From NCBI GenBank assembly GCA_028564925.1, contig CM053029.1:291516719-291580718 (forward strand): DNA of 64,000 bases, in the 5' to 3' direction. This DNA comes from Lithobates sylvaticus (Eukaryota; Chordata; Amphibia; Anura; Ranidae). The notes beneath the pieces were generated by a model. That model had not been told where the DNA came from and made no database searches. It saw only the letters and a list, made by a program, of their open reading frames with translations. A program made the translations under genes and the position numbers. How positions within the stretch are numbered: position 1 is the stretch's first letter; every line of letters begins with the position of its first letter. Positions 23,772-36,078 of the stretch are shown here, in pieces.

Positions 23772-25226
23772 ACTTTGTAAAGGAATGTTTCCTTCCCTTA
23801 GTGAATGTGGTGGAAATGTACTTTGCATAAAATACCCAATCACATGTAAGCTAAAATACAAATAGTAGTTTGCTTGCACATTAATGGATTATGGAGGTCA
23901 GAAGAGCGGCACCTCATTCACTAAGCTAAGGGAACATTCCCTACCAAAGTTAATCGTCTCTTTGACATTTGTAGCCATGCGCTGGCTAGTCTGCCTGTGT
24001 CATTGTGGGACATTCTTTAACAAGGACTGCCTTGAGTTTGTTTCTCTCTATTGTTCAGCCTGGTCATTGTGACATAATTTCCTGAAGGCAGAGAGAGAGA
24101 GAGACCACTATTGAAAGCAGGGGATCATGGGACATGTTTTTCGGGGAGGTGGGTTTTCCATAGAGCCAGTGCTGCTGCAGAGGACATTTTAGCCGGCTGG
24201 ACAGAAAATAATGCTGGGTAAAGACATAAGTAGCCTGGTCTGGGGAGGAGCTCTTCCTCTTGGAACCATGGCCTTCAGCTGAGAGCAGGGACCTTGCCGC
24301 TCTGGGAGATGTGAGCAGGTGCCTCGGTCTGAACAGCATGGAGTGTCTTCAGCCAGTGAGCCATAGACCTGCAGGCAGATCCACAATTGCCAGCTCCCTG
24401 TTGACTGAGTGACTATCGAGTGTCCCTCCCATTGCCACCATTACAGACCCTGTTGAATCACAGTAGCACCAAGTGCACGGCCAAGCACCCTTCACTGATT
24501 GCAGATTCTTCAAGAGCCTGTTCTGGGACATTCATTTCCCTTGAGCCTTGATATCATATTTACACCCTGAGTAAATCTTACAAAAGACACTGCATGCAAA
24601 CACCTTTATCCCATCTCTTTACACAAAAGCTTCTGGCAGGAAACACTTTGCATATGCTATCCACTAATGCTGGTCACCATTGCACAGCAATCTCTCTGGG
24701 CCCTTGTTGCGCTAGCTGAAGATTCTGAACATCTACGCTACAAAGACTTCTCTCATCTTCTCATAACATCTGTACTCAGAATTTGCTTATCACATTCTTC
24801 ATATCTTGTGTTCTTATAAATTGTGATGTTTACTTTCTGGGCCCGTGGTGTCACAATTTTAAAGGAGCAGTTTGACACAGAAAGGTCCCTTTAATACAGG
24901 GGGTTATAGGTTCTTCCAGCGCGTATTGGATATCACTGATTGATTTATTGTGATTTTCCTTGCATTGTATATCCTTCGTATACTTGCTAAGACTATATTT
25001 TGAGATTGAAACATACCTGCATTAACATTCTTTTCTCTTTGCTGACTTAAGAATCCTTAGTAAAATGCTCATTTACATTGCTACAGTCTGGCGTTTTTGC
25101 AATTATATTTTCCTTTTAAATTATGTCCAAACTCAAGGTGTCAGGGGTGTTGGGAGGTTTGCAAGGTCAGGACCACCTTTGGGGATAGTCATTTTCCAGC
25201 GGCCCTTACGGGGGTGGCACTGCACA
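23772..25226. other. Unassigned stretch
   Basis: Moderate GC, several short open frames on both strands at 24.06-24.53 kb that overlap each other and show no domain or splice structure. A short GA tract lies near 24.09 kb. I see no supported gene. Confidence 0.5.
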
Positions 25227-26042
25227 TTAACCACTTCCCACCCGGCCACTGCACATAAACGGCTCTGTGATTGGCCCTCCTGATCACATGACGGCCATGT
25301 CCAATCACGGCCGTCATTGGGGTGTAAACAAACAGCCGGTTGCTAGGCGATCAGCTCTCCTCTCCTCACACGAAAGTGGCCGCTGAGGAGAGCGGATCTC
25401 TGCATCCGGATGGTGATCAGTAAGTATTAGCTGTTTTTTACAGCTTTTTACTCACTGATCACGACACCACACATGTAAAACACACAGTAAACACACAATG
25501 TCCCCCATAACACATGTCCCCACATAGTAATGATCTCCAAAACACATGTCCCCCACATATATAACAGTAAAATTACTGTCCCAATGATCATTTGCACACA
25601 TATGTCTGTGATCACCTGCGCACATCTGTACATGATCATTTGCGTACATATGTCTGTGATCACACAAACCAATTATTATACACTTAACTGGATTTTTTTT
25701 TACCAAAAACATTTTGCAGAATACATTTTGGTTTAAATTTATGACAAAATTTGATTTTATTGGATTTCTTTTAAAATAGAATAAAGAAAACATTGTTATT
25801 TTTTTCCAAATTTCTGCTCTTTTTTCACTTATATCGCAAAAAAAAAAAAAAAAAAAAAAACGGGGTCGTGAATAAATACCACCAAAAGAAAGCTCTATTT
25901 GCGTGAACAAAATTATAAAAATTTTTATTTGGGTACAGGGTAGCATGACCGCGCAATTGTCATTGAAAGTGTGAGAGCGCTGAAAGATGAAAATTGGCCT
26001 GGGAAGGAAGGGGGCGAAAGTGCTCAGTATTGATGTGGTTAA
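25227..26042. mobile_element. TTAA-target non-autonomous element
   Basis: TTAA at 25227-25230 and 26039-26042 flanks an insert starting CCACTTCCCACCCGG and ending TTGATGTGG; the shared terminal repeat is only CCAC. The interior has a short direct repeat of CATATGTCTGTGATCAC and a long A-run near 25.84 kb. The phrase AAAGAAAGCTCTATTTG also appears in other TTAA elements here (10.21 kb, and inverted-related at 41.65 kb), linking them as one family. Confidence 0.78.
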
Positions 26043-27235
26043 TAAATCAAACTCTGCTTTAACATCAGCAATGTATACTTTCAGCCATGCTGAAAAAAGC
26101 TGTTTGTCTTTAGAACTTAAATGAGCCATCAGAGCAGTGACTCATCCCTTATTAGATGGCTGAGTTGAATGTTTCTATGAAACAGAGCTGCAAAGCAAAC
26201 TGCGATTTTCATTTGTCAACCAATAGGAATGTATTTATAAAAACATTAAAGTAGCAATTCACCCTCTGAAAGTGCATGTGTGATTGGGGGGGGTAACAAA
26301 TGTTATTCGTTTTTTCCTGCGCTGGATGAATGATTTTAATTTATTTCAAACTGAAAATATTGCATTTGCCCATTAGATGGCACTGGAATTTCCTGATACT
26401 TAGCGCCATCTACCAATCAAATGCATTTTCACTGCATTAGTTGTTCCACAGAGTGTTGTGGAAAGCTTTTGTCAAACGTAAACATGCTAATTTGTAAAAC
26501 AAAGATTTTATATACTATCGTTTGAGAAAAAGAGATACGCTATAACATTTTAAAAATGTATATAAAAAAAAAAAAGTTTAACCTTGATTTAGGAGTAGAA
26601 AAATCCAGGATTTACTAGCTTAATTTCTAAAGCCCCATTGACTGCACATGTTGTGTGATGTGCAAAAAAAAGATGTGTAAGATAATGCAATGATATGTAG
26701 AAAATATCTGCAAAAATACAAAAGTTACCCAGCACGTGGTGCAGCCAGTCAATAAAATACTTCTTAAAACTCTTTTAACATTTAGGGTAACTCAGAGGTT
26801 TTTATATCATAGATTATCATCCATGTGCCTATGTTGCATAGATTTATAACATGTACTGGTCCTTCATGTATCATAAACCTTCTCCTTCTATTTTGGTAAC
26901 ATTTTATGTAAGTTGGTCACTACAAGAAGTATGTAATGTTCTGTTCCCTGCTAAATAAAGAATTACAAGAAAAGAAGAAGGTAGCCACAACACCACTCCC
27001 CTTAGTTTAAATCGTCTTTCATACCTTAAAGCCTATCTTAAATCAAAATCAAAAATGTAATATATTGCATCTTACCAGACCAAAAAAAAAAATCTCTTTT
27101 GTTTTTTATTTTTTTTTCCTTATTTTTTACCTGCTTATCCAGCCATTACCACACTTCCTGTTTTAGGGTGGCTACACTATATCTATGGATGGATCTATTT
27201 GGACAGCAGCACTGCAACCTGAGGAAGGGTGAATG
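26043..27235. other. Unassigned stretch
   Basis: AT-rich, no recognisable gene or element ends. Confidence 0.5.
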
Positions 27236-27582
27236 TTATGCCACGTACACACGAAGGGACTATCCCGCGGGATTGTCCGCTGGACTCAAGTCCACCGGAC
27301 AATCCCCTCGTGTGTGGGCGCCGGCGGACTTTTTGGCACCAAAAGTCCGGCGGACTAGGTTTTAAGTTTTGTTTTAAAATTGTCCGCTGGACTTGGCAGT
27401 CCGGCGGACAATCCCGCTGTTAGTAGGCTAGTCCGCCGGACTTTTGAAATGAACGGACTTGCCGCTCATTGGAAAGTCCGTTCATTCCCACAGACTTTTT
27501 CCAGCAGATTGTCCGCCGGAGAAGTCCGAGCGTGTGTGGGGAAGTCCGGCGGACAAAGTCCGAACGTGTGTACGCGGCATTA
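27236..27582. mobile_element. Harbinger-type MITE, TTA target duplication
   Basis: TTA at 27236-27238 and 27580-27582 flanks an insert with ends TGCCACGTACACACG and CGTGTGTACGCGGCA. The interior is packed with GTCCGCCGGAC-type words in both orientations. Three-base TWA-type duplications and these ends fit PIF/Harbinger. The larger elements at 46908 and 53334 share the same ends. Confidence 0.87.
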
Positions 27583-28581
27583 GATGGACTAAATTAAAGC
27601 CTTAATAGTTTTTAAGCAGTTACAGAAATATTTTCCTTTTGGGATAAATGCTTTAACTAAATAAATAAAAGCAGACCATTACACCCCTGTTAGTTTTAAT
27701 AGTTTAGATATAAAGAAAGAATTTGCGCTAGGTGAGAGAAAACTTATTGACAAAAATTGTGTTGATAAGGAAATTAAACCAAAAAACCGTGAAGGTAAAT
27801 CCTGCAGCTGGACATTAATAACCCCGGTATAGGGCACAAAAAAGATATATGTAAACAGAAAATGCAGCGCTGGATAGTGAAAAACTGAAAATTACCAGTT
27901 AACGTGACCCAAATTAATTAGTGAAAAATGATAAAAAATCAAGCAAAATACATAACCAGTTAATATGAATAACCCAAAATAATTAGTGAGAATAAATGTT
28001 CAAACAAAGTTCATACTCAATCAATGAAAAAAACCCCAAATGGGGGAAGTGAATAAATGAATACTCAAACAAAGTTCATATGTGAATTCAAAAATTCAAA
28101 AAGTCCAAAGTGATTAGAAAAAATGAACAAATAAATTCATAAAAGTTCCTGTGAAATCAATCCAAAGTGTAGATGTTGGTAGTAGTGCAGCCCATCACCA
28201 CAGAGATAAAGCAAAAGGGGGGGAGGCTTACCAGAAAGCCAGCGACCGCCCTTATTCAGGGGGGTCAAACTAAGCTTAAGATGAACAGCCTTGGTGCTGT
28301 TGGGGATATCCCACGTCCGAATCGATATCCGACGGCAACGGATCTCCTCCCGACTGGTGGCTGTTCCCCGAAATTCCTCGTGTGTCACTGGCAATATAAC
28401 GACCGGATGGATCGAATGGATGATATGGATGGAAAACAAAAGGGGACTCGAATAGTGTAGACGTTTCCAGTGGGTTTATTGAATTAGCCACAATAGCATA
28501 ACAAAGAAATCGAAAAACCTTGCAAGGTAATGGCGGCTCCGTTCGGTCTATGGGACAATACTCGCGCATGCGCAGTACGAT

Positions 28582-28641
28582 CGTACGTAACAAACCCTAC
28601 GGCGTTTCGTCACAACTGACGTCATCAGGGGTACGTACGAA
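28582..28641 (-). ncRNA. Hammerhead-like motif 2a
   Basis: Reverse-complement copy of motif 2b on the left arm of the palindrome, with the same core (CTGATGA and GAAAC) and the same stem I flanks. Confidence 0.5.
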
Positions 28642-28856
28642 CGCAAGCGCACGCGCCTTATATAGCAGTCAGCGTTCGTCAAGACGCTGCGCTATTGGCG
28701 GTCGCCATAGACACAAGGGAGCAAACAATAACAGGAAGTACTCGCCGGCGGGGGCCTGATGCTCCCCCAGCGGTAGAGATTGACACATATGTAGACCACT
28801 AGACGGCCTCCAGATTTGACGAACGCTGACTGCTATATAAGGCGCGTGCGCTTGCG

Positions 28857-28916
28857 TTCGTACGTACCCCTGATGACGTCAGTTGTGACGAAACGCCGTA
28901 GGGTTTGTTACGTACG
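28857..28916 (+). ncRNA. Hammerhead-like motif 2b
   Basis: CTGATGA (perfect core) at 28870-28876, one extra base, a 4-bp stem II (GTCA/TGAC) with a GTTG loop, then GAAAC at 28890-28894. A 2-bp stem III (AC/GT) with a GCC loop follows, then the cleavage-type triplet GUA ending at 28900. Stem I forms between CGTACGTACCC and GGGT..ACGTACG. The extra base next to stem II is the only clear deviation. Confidence 0.55.
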
Positions 28917-29665
28917 ATCGTACTGCGCATGCGCGAGTATTGTCCCATAGACCGAACGGAGCCGCCATTACCTTGCAAGGTTTTTCGATTTCTTTGTTAT
29001 GCTATTGTGGCTAATTCAATAAACCCACTGGAAACGTCTACACTATTCGAGTCCCCTTTTGTTTTCCATCCATATCATCCATTCGATCCATCCGGTCGTT
29101 ATATTGCCAGTGACACACGAGGAATTTCGGGGAACAGCCACCAGTCGGGAGGAGATCCGTTGCCGTCGGATATCGATTCGGACGTGGGATATCCCCAACA
29201 GCACCAAGGCTGTTCATCTTAAGCTTAGTTTGACCCCCCTGAATAAGGGCGGTCGCTGGCTTTCTGGTAAGCCTCCCCCCCTTTTGCTTTATCTCTGTGG
29301 TGATGGGCTGCACTACTACCAACATCTACACTTTGGATTGATTTCACAGGAACTTTTATGAATTTATTTGTTCATTTTTTCTAATCACTTTGGACTTTTT
29401 GAATTTTTGAATTCACATATGAACTTTGTTTGAGTATTCATTTATTCACTTCCCCCATTTGGGGGTTTTTTCATTGATTGAGTATGAACTTTGTTTGAAC
29501 ATTTATTCTCACTAATTATTTTGGGTTATTCATATTAACTGGTTATGTATTTTGCTTGATTTTTTATCATTTTTCACTAATTAATTTGGGTCACGTTAAC
29601 TGGTAATTTTCAGTTTTTCACTATCCAGCGCTGCATTTTCTGTTTACATATAGTTTTAATAGTTT

Positions 29666-30111
29666 GTCTCAGCCTTCTACTTGCCACTTCTGCTACACAG
29701 CATCTTCTGTTAAAAGAAGGTGGAAAATAACTGATTAAGGGCTTGTTTAGGCTGGCAGTTGGCTAGGGTGGCATTAAAAACACACTGTTGATCCAAATTT
29801 TATCACCTCCTAACTACCACAAAGGCAAACGAGGGGGTGTTTGCATGCAAAAACAATTTCTCCAAGCACGACCCATTCAATTGAATGGGGAAGCACTGCA
29901 AATGTCCCACGACTGCATTCAATATTGGTGTACTGGGTTAAAACTGGTGAGAAGGAGACATCATATAGTCTCCTCACTGCTTGTCAAATGCCTCTGAAAA
30001 GCGATCCGAAAGTGAATTGCCTTTCAAAGATGAGGTGGTTTAAAGGCAAGTCTACACTTATAATTGCTGATGGGATTGACAGGTAATAAAACTATGTTAC
30101 AAGGGTTACTT
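29666..30111. other. Unassigned stretch
   Basis: Between two retroelement insertions; no supported gene. Confidence 0.5.
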
Positions 30112-30577
30112 AGAAAAACATAGACTGAAGGTGCGCATGTGCGGGAATCCTGGGAAGACACACTGACCGAGAGCTCCGTACCGCTCCGGCCCCACTCGGC
30201 TCCCTGCACATCGATTTTCAGCGGGACTGCTCCCAAACAGGCCCCCAGGCTGCCCGGAACACACGGGCACCCTCTTGCATGTCGTCCAGTCCAAAAAAAC
30301 AGACGTAAGCCGACAACTGAACTTCAATCTGGCGCCCCCTGGACCTGCTAAGATGGCAGCCGTGACCCAGATACGAGGCAGCATGGAGGAGCAGGACACC
30401 AATCCAGCATCAGTCATCCCTGCTGGCGACCCCAGTGAGTACAGACTCTCCCCACGGCTTCTCCCCAGCCTCCACTGAATCCCTGCTGGACAGGACAATA
30501 AGAGGGATGCTCCAAACCCCCACAGTGCAATCCCCCTTAGGCCTGGCAGGTCTGGCAGGCACACTGCAATCCTCCCC

Positions 30578-31350
30578 ATGCATCCACCCCAGACCCCTGA
30601 CATACAATTTCTCATGCAGAGCTTCTCTGACATGCTAGCAGCAGACCTGGATCAAAATGCCAATCAGATCACTCCTACCATTATGGCTGATTTACAAAGC
30701 CTAGGTTTCCGTATGGACGCAATAGAACAAGTTGTGGACAACACAGTGGCCCGTACTGCCCAGAACTCTACCTGCATCCAAACTCTCCAAGATCAATTAG
30801 ACTCTGCCCTGGCCAAAATTGACGATTTGGAGAACAGATGCAGAAGATACAATTTCCGCATAAGGGGATCCCCAAATCAGTCACAGATATTCCCAGCACT
30901 GTCAAACTCTTTATTAAAGAGCTCATCCCAGACATTCAGGGGCATAGACTTGACAGAGCCCACAGAGCGCTACAGCTCCCTCGCCAAGACGGCCTACCAA
31001 GGGACATAGTTGTCAAACCTCATTTTTACGGGGTCAAAGAAGACGTGATGAAAAAAACCCGTAACCTAGACAACCTCTCTTTCCAGGGTCACAAGATCCA
31101 CATTTTCGCTGACATATCCCCCATCACCATTCAAAAGCGGAGATCCCTCAAACCCCTGCTCGAAATCCTTTCTCAGAATTCCATTAAGTACCGCTGGTCA
31201 TTCCCCTTTCGCCTACAGTTTCACCTAAGAGACAAATCCTACGGATTTTCCAGCTTCCAGGATGGCGAGCGCCTTCTACTGCAACTTGGTCTCATAACAC
31301 AGGATCTTTCTCCTCCACTTCATCCAGCCAAGACAAGCTCTGCCAAGTGA
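30578..31350 (+). pseudogene. L1 ORF1 RNA-binding protein, one frame change
   Basis: ORF1 proteins coat LINE RNA. A predicted coiled-coil part (IQTLQDQLDSALAKIDDLEN) leads into the RNA-binding core (NRCRRYNFRIRG) in one frame. The rest is in another frame (LFIKELIPDIQGHRLDRAHR, LPRDIVVKPHFYGVKEDVM, FRLQFHLRDKSYGF), so one frame change lies near 30.87 kb. Gene order (ORF1, spacer, ORF2) and the RIRG and HRLDRAHR motifs support the call. The start at MHPPQTPD is the first methionine in the frame and is uncertain. Confidence 0.85.
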
Positions 31351-32428
31351 CCTCCTCCAGGAAGCCCTCTGACCCCGCTGTGGAACAAACAACTGCCAAA
31401 GAGGCACCAAGACTCTCACCCTCCAAGATGAGTGACCCCACAAGACCCCCATCCGGAACGGGTATTCTCCACATTTCAGTCTAACTGTGGCTCCCACTCA
31501 AACACGTAGTGGACAGCCCTACCTGACTAGGACTCTCATCACTCGCCCCTTTTTATTTTTTTATTTTTTTCTCTCTTCTCAGGTTCCTTCGCCTCAAGTA
31601 GTCGGGCCCCATTAGCCTCTCTATGGCTAGTTGGGTCACCCAGCCATACCTTAAAGCCCTCCACCCCGGCTGGGGTGGAATCGCATTTACTTTGTCTTGC
31701 CTTATTCTCCCCCCATAGGTTGTATTGCCCTGTCGCCTTTATCTTCGCACTGAAGATACCTGCCCTAGGTTATGTCCTCAGTTAAACCCCCTGTCTCGAT
31801 ATCTTACCTAAGGCAACCTCCCCAGACCCCCCCACTAGAAGGCCTACTTCTTCCTAATGACTGTTTGTTCCCTGTTTGTATGCTAATGTGTTCAAGATTG
31901 TTGCCAATTTTGGTCCCCACAATTCTTATTTCTCCCCCAGTCCCACAACTTCTGCTATTTCCCCACAGGGGAGTCGACGGCCGGAGCGGCCCACCATGCC
32001 ACCCTCTCTGTTGTGACTCAGAGGGAAGCCCTTCCCTCGGGTAACACCAGGTAAACGACCCTTTTGTGGTTGTACCCTCTCCGAGGCCTCCTTAACTGGG
32101 AGGCTCCGGACTAGGACTTGGCTAGCCAGTCCTGTTGCTACCATGATACACTTGTTTATTTTTATATTGCATTTATTTCCTTTACTAAACATGTTCTTCT
32201 TCACTTTCCTCACTCCATCAACTCATTCTTCCTTTCATACTCCTCCCATCCCCTTTCCCTTGTTCCTTTCCTGCCTCCCCCTTTCTCTCCAGGAACCTTC
32301 ATGGCAGCCTTCCCTCTTCTCATCCCCAAGACATCACCAGGTGGTCAGACTCTCAAGGATTGTAATCCGTGCTCCAAGGAAAGAGGTAAACTCCCCACAC
32401 ACATTTGCGATTCTCTCCCCTGATTCCC

Positions 32429-35400
32429 ATGGCTGACCCTAACTCCCATCACCTATCTCTGAAGATCGCATTGCATAACACGCAGGGGCTCAATTCACCC
32501 TCCAAACGCCGGAATGCATTCCAAAGCTACCACGCCAGAAGCCTTGATATCATCCTCCTTCAGGAGACCCACTTCCCTTCCAGCTACACCCCTTCCTTCC
32601 TCCATAGTAGCTTCCCCACGTTTTACCTGGAAAACGCTGAATCCAAAAAAAGGGTGGTGGCCATTCTGCTAGCTAAACGAATCCCATTCATACACTCTCA
32701 TACAATCAAAGACACTGAAGGCAGATACTTACTCATTAAAAGTCAGATAGCAGGTGTTCTGTACTCTATCATCTCTTACTATGCCCCTAACCAGGGTCAA
32801 GCACGTTTCTTCGCCTCTATGCTCTCTCCCCTTTCCCCACATTTGGAAGGCAGAATCATCCTAGGGGGGGACTCCAACACCACATTCGATGATATGCTTG
32901 ATAAATCAACCCAAGACAAGCCCCACCGTAAAAAAAAAAAAGGAAACAGAGCCTCAGAATCGCACGCCTTCTCCACGACAGGGGTCTGATTGACTCCTGG
33001 AGAGAACTAAATCCTACAGCCAAAGACTTCACGCACTATTCTGCACCGCACAAAACATACGCCAGAATTGACCATTTATTTATTCCCAATTCGGAGATAC
33101 AAACTGCAACTCATGCGGACATCCACGATGTCCCTTGGTCAGACCACTCCCTGGTGACCCTGAGAATAACTAGCTCTCTTACCCCTCCCGGTCCCTCCCA
33201 GTGGCGCCTAAGCAAAACCCTTCTCTCCAACCCGGTCCATTGCACCATGCTTGAAAAAGACATTCGGGAATTTTTCCTCCTTAATGACACTGGCGATACA
33301 TCCCCGAGCTCTCTTTGGGGTGCACACAAAGCGGTCCTAAGGGGAAAAATAATCCAACTTGCTTCCAAACTGAAATGGGAAAGGAGGGTAGATGTAAACA
33401 AACTTGAACGTGAATTCAAGTCTCTCAGTAAAGCCCACAAAAACAACCCCACTCCCGTCACATTGGCCAATTTAGAAGCCTCCCGAGTTGCCCTAAACCT
33501 AGTCCTGACGTCCAACGCTACCAAACACTTAAACAGGCTAAGCGGACGGTTCTATCTACAAGCCGATCAAAATAGGCCCACAGCTGGCAGCAAGACTCTC
33601 TCCCAAAATTAGGACCTACTCTTTACCCAAGATCAAATCCCTGTCAGGAACGCTTACTCAGAACCCACGCAAAATTCTTGAGACATTCCAGGCTTTTTAC
33701 TCAAACCTGTACTCATCCTCCAACCCGAGCAGTCCTGCCTCCATTGATGCTTTTCTGGAGGAGATAGACATCCCCAGACTCTCAGACTCCCACCATGACG
33801 TCATGGACTCCCCCTTCCCGGATTGAGGAAGTCCAAGACGTCATCAAGAGCCTCAAAACAGACTCAGCTCCCGTCCCTGGTGGTTTCTCGTCACAGTATT
33901 ATAAAACCTTCTTAGAAGTCCTCTCTCCTCATCTGGTCCGGCTCTTTAACTCCCTATGAGAGGGCTCCCCTCTGGAGCCAGCAGCCAACCTTGCATACAT
34001 ATCGGTTATTCCTAAACAAGGCAAAGATTCTAGTGAAGTCGGCAACTACAGGCCAATCTCTGTAATAAACAACGATTTGAAAATTATGACCAAAATTTTA
34101 GCGAATAGGATGGCCTCGTTTATTGGAAAATACATAAATAAAGATCAGGTGGGCTTCATCCCCGGGAGACAGGGGCCGGATCAGATTAGGAGAGCAGTAG
34201 ACTTAATTTCCCTCATGCAATCCTCTTGGGACGGGAAATCCCCCCAATCTGGACATATCCTCTCCATAGACCTCCAAAAGGCCTTTGACACGGTCACATG
34301 GCCATATCTATTCACCACCCTCAAGAAATGGGGCTGTGGCCCGGAATTTCTTAAAACCCTGTCATCCCTTTACTCCTCCCCAAAAGCCCAGGTTAAAATG
34401 CAAGGACATCTTTCTGAACAATTCCCTATCCTAAAAGGCACCAGATAGCGCTGCCCCCTCTCCCCTATTCTATTCGCCATTGCGATAGAAACTTTGGCCT
34501 TAGCTATTAGACAACACCCGGATATTCATGGAGTACAATGCGGCCAAAAAATCCATAAATGCGCCCTTTTTGCAGATGACGTTCTGCTGTTCATAACTGC
34601 CCCACTCATCTCTACCCCCAACGCCATCTTACTCTTCCAAAAATTTGGTGCTGTGTCAGGACTTCAAGTAAACATGTCAAAATCTATTGCCCTTAACATA
34701 TCTTCCCCCCAGGATCTAGTAGATAGAATTAAAGCTCATTCTCCCATCGCTTGGAGCACCTCATCCCTCCCTTACCTAGGTATTCAACTTGCCACCAAGA
34801 TCGAACTATTATTCTGCCATAATTACCCCCCCCCCCTTAATCAAGAGGTTATCAGAATACCTTGCGCAATGGTCTCTCTATAAAATGTCATGGCTGGGAC
34901 GTGTAAATGCAATTAAGATGACCATACTACCCAAGATCTTATATCTATTCCGCTCTCTTCCCATCCCCATTACTAAACAATTCCTTGACAAATTACAGTC
35001 AGCAATTTTACGCTTTTTCTGGGGGGGAAAGGGACATCGCCTCCCTAAGATGGTCCTCTATAGATCAAGGAAGAAAGGGGGCCTGGGACTGCCTAATCTT
35101 TGGTGATACTATCAAGCTGCCCAACTGTGTCAATATTCGGTCATTTATTACAAAGGCCCAAAACCGGACTGGGTGGATATAGAAAGGCAGGCAACTCCTA
35201 ACCACACCCTAGATTTTCTTACTTGGAGACCACAAAAAGAAAGACCCCCGATCCTTTTCCCAACATTGTCCCACACTTTGGCCCTTTGCGATACTCTGCA
35301 CAAAAAACAATCCCTGATCTCGGACTGGCACCCCCTAGCACACATCTTTCACAACCCCCAATTTCCCCCGGGTCTAGATATCAATGCTTTTCAGTGGTGG

Positions 35401-36078
35401 CTTGATAAGGGCCTTTATAGAATTGGTCAATTCTTTAACAGCAATGGCCCCCTCTCTCTCAAACATTGCATCTCCAAATTTGATTTGACTTGCCTTCTTC
35501 AGAGACTTTCCGTTACAACCAGCTTTCTCATTTTCTACACAGGGTGTGGAAAAGCTCTGACACCCCACTATCAGTAACTCCATATAAGCTCTGGTGCTCT
35601 TCAGCGATGGGAGTGAGGGGGGGAATTTCCCTCATCTACTCAGCGTTAGCTGACCCCCTGGAAAAAGCGAATTACATGTTGAAGTGTAAGTGTGACCTCC
35701 AATTTGATTGGGACCTGCATACCTGGCTCCTTCAGGGGTATACTTAATAGTTCCCTTGTGGAAGCAGACCTCAAAGTCATTTCCCGCTGGTACCTGGTTC
35801 CTACCCGGCTCACCAAATTCTTTCCCCAGTCCTCCCCACTCTGTTTAAGAGGTTGCGGCCTAATAGGCTCCCTCCTTCACACATTTTGGGAATGCCCCAA
35901 AATCAGAGGATACTGGAATAAAATTTTCAGTCTCATTCGCAAGACCACAGGGTATGCAATTAAACAAGAACCCACCACAGCCCTCCTCAACATACAAATT
36001 CAGGATGTTCCTAAACCGACACACGCCCTAATCCACTATATTCTCCTGGGAGCCAAGATTACACTGGCACACTCATAG
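32429..36078 (+). pseudogene. L1 ORF2 endonuclease-reverse transcriptase, several breaks
   Basis: Ordered motifs: endonuclease NTQGLNSPSKRRNA, ILLQETHFPS, SYYAPNQGQ, IILGGDSNTT and WSDHSLVTL (32.45-33.16 kb). RT follows with YISVIPKQGKDSSEVGNYRP, DQVGFIPGRQGPDQ, LSIDLQKAFDTV, CPLSPILFAIAIET and FADDVLLF (33.98-34.6 kb). The C-terminal zinc-knuckle area reads CLRGCGLIGSLLHTFWECPK (about 35.85 kb). Start chosen at MADPNSHH. Breaks include a frame change near 32.93 kb in an A-run, further changes near 33.6-33.8 kb, in-frame stops near 33.96 and 34.45 kb, and more in the C-terminal third. Not functional. Confidence 0.9.

Larger units (their letters stand above)
27691..29665. mobile_element. Palindromic Penelope-type insertion with 15-bp target duplication
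   Basis: TAGTTTTAATAGTTT at 27691-27705 and 29651-29665 bounds the insert. Inside, about 835-bp arms (27844-28680 and 28817-29650) are near-perfect reverse complements around a 136-bp spacer, with an extra 138 bp on the left. Each arm carries a hammerhead-like motif, a TGCGCATGCGC palindrome and an end that reads outward. Inverted double copies are a known arrangement of Penelope-like elements. No reverse transcriptase is encoded, so this would be a non-autonomous or truncated member. Confidence 0.78.

Noticed and set aside
24064-24531. Overlapping minus-strand frames considered as a host gene
   Set aside because: They overlap each other in different frames, with no domain, splice sites or repeat-free conservation signal.
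28137-29361. Mirror-image pairs of 95-105 codon frames in the palindrome, considered as a duplicated gene
   Set aside because: Exact mirror copies exist only because the arms are inverted repeats; no domain is visible and the frames run across the hammerhead-like and promoter-like parts.
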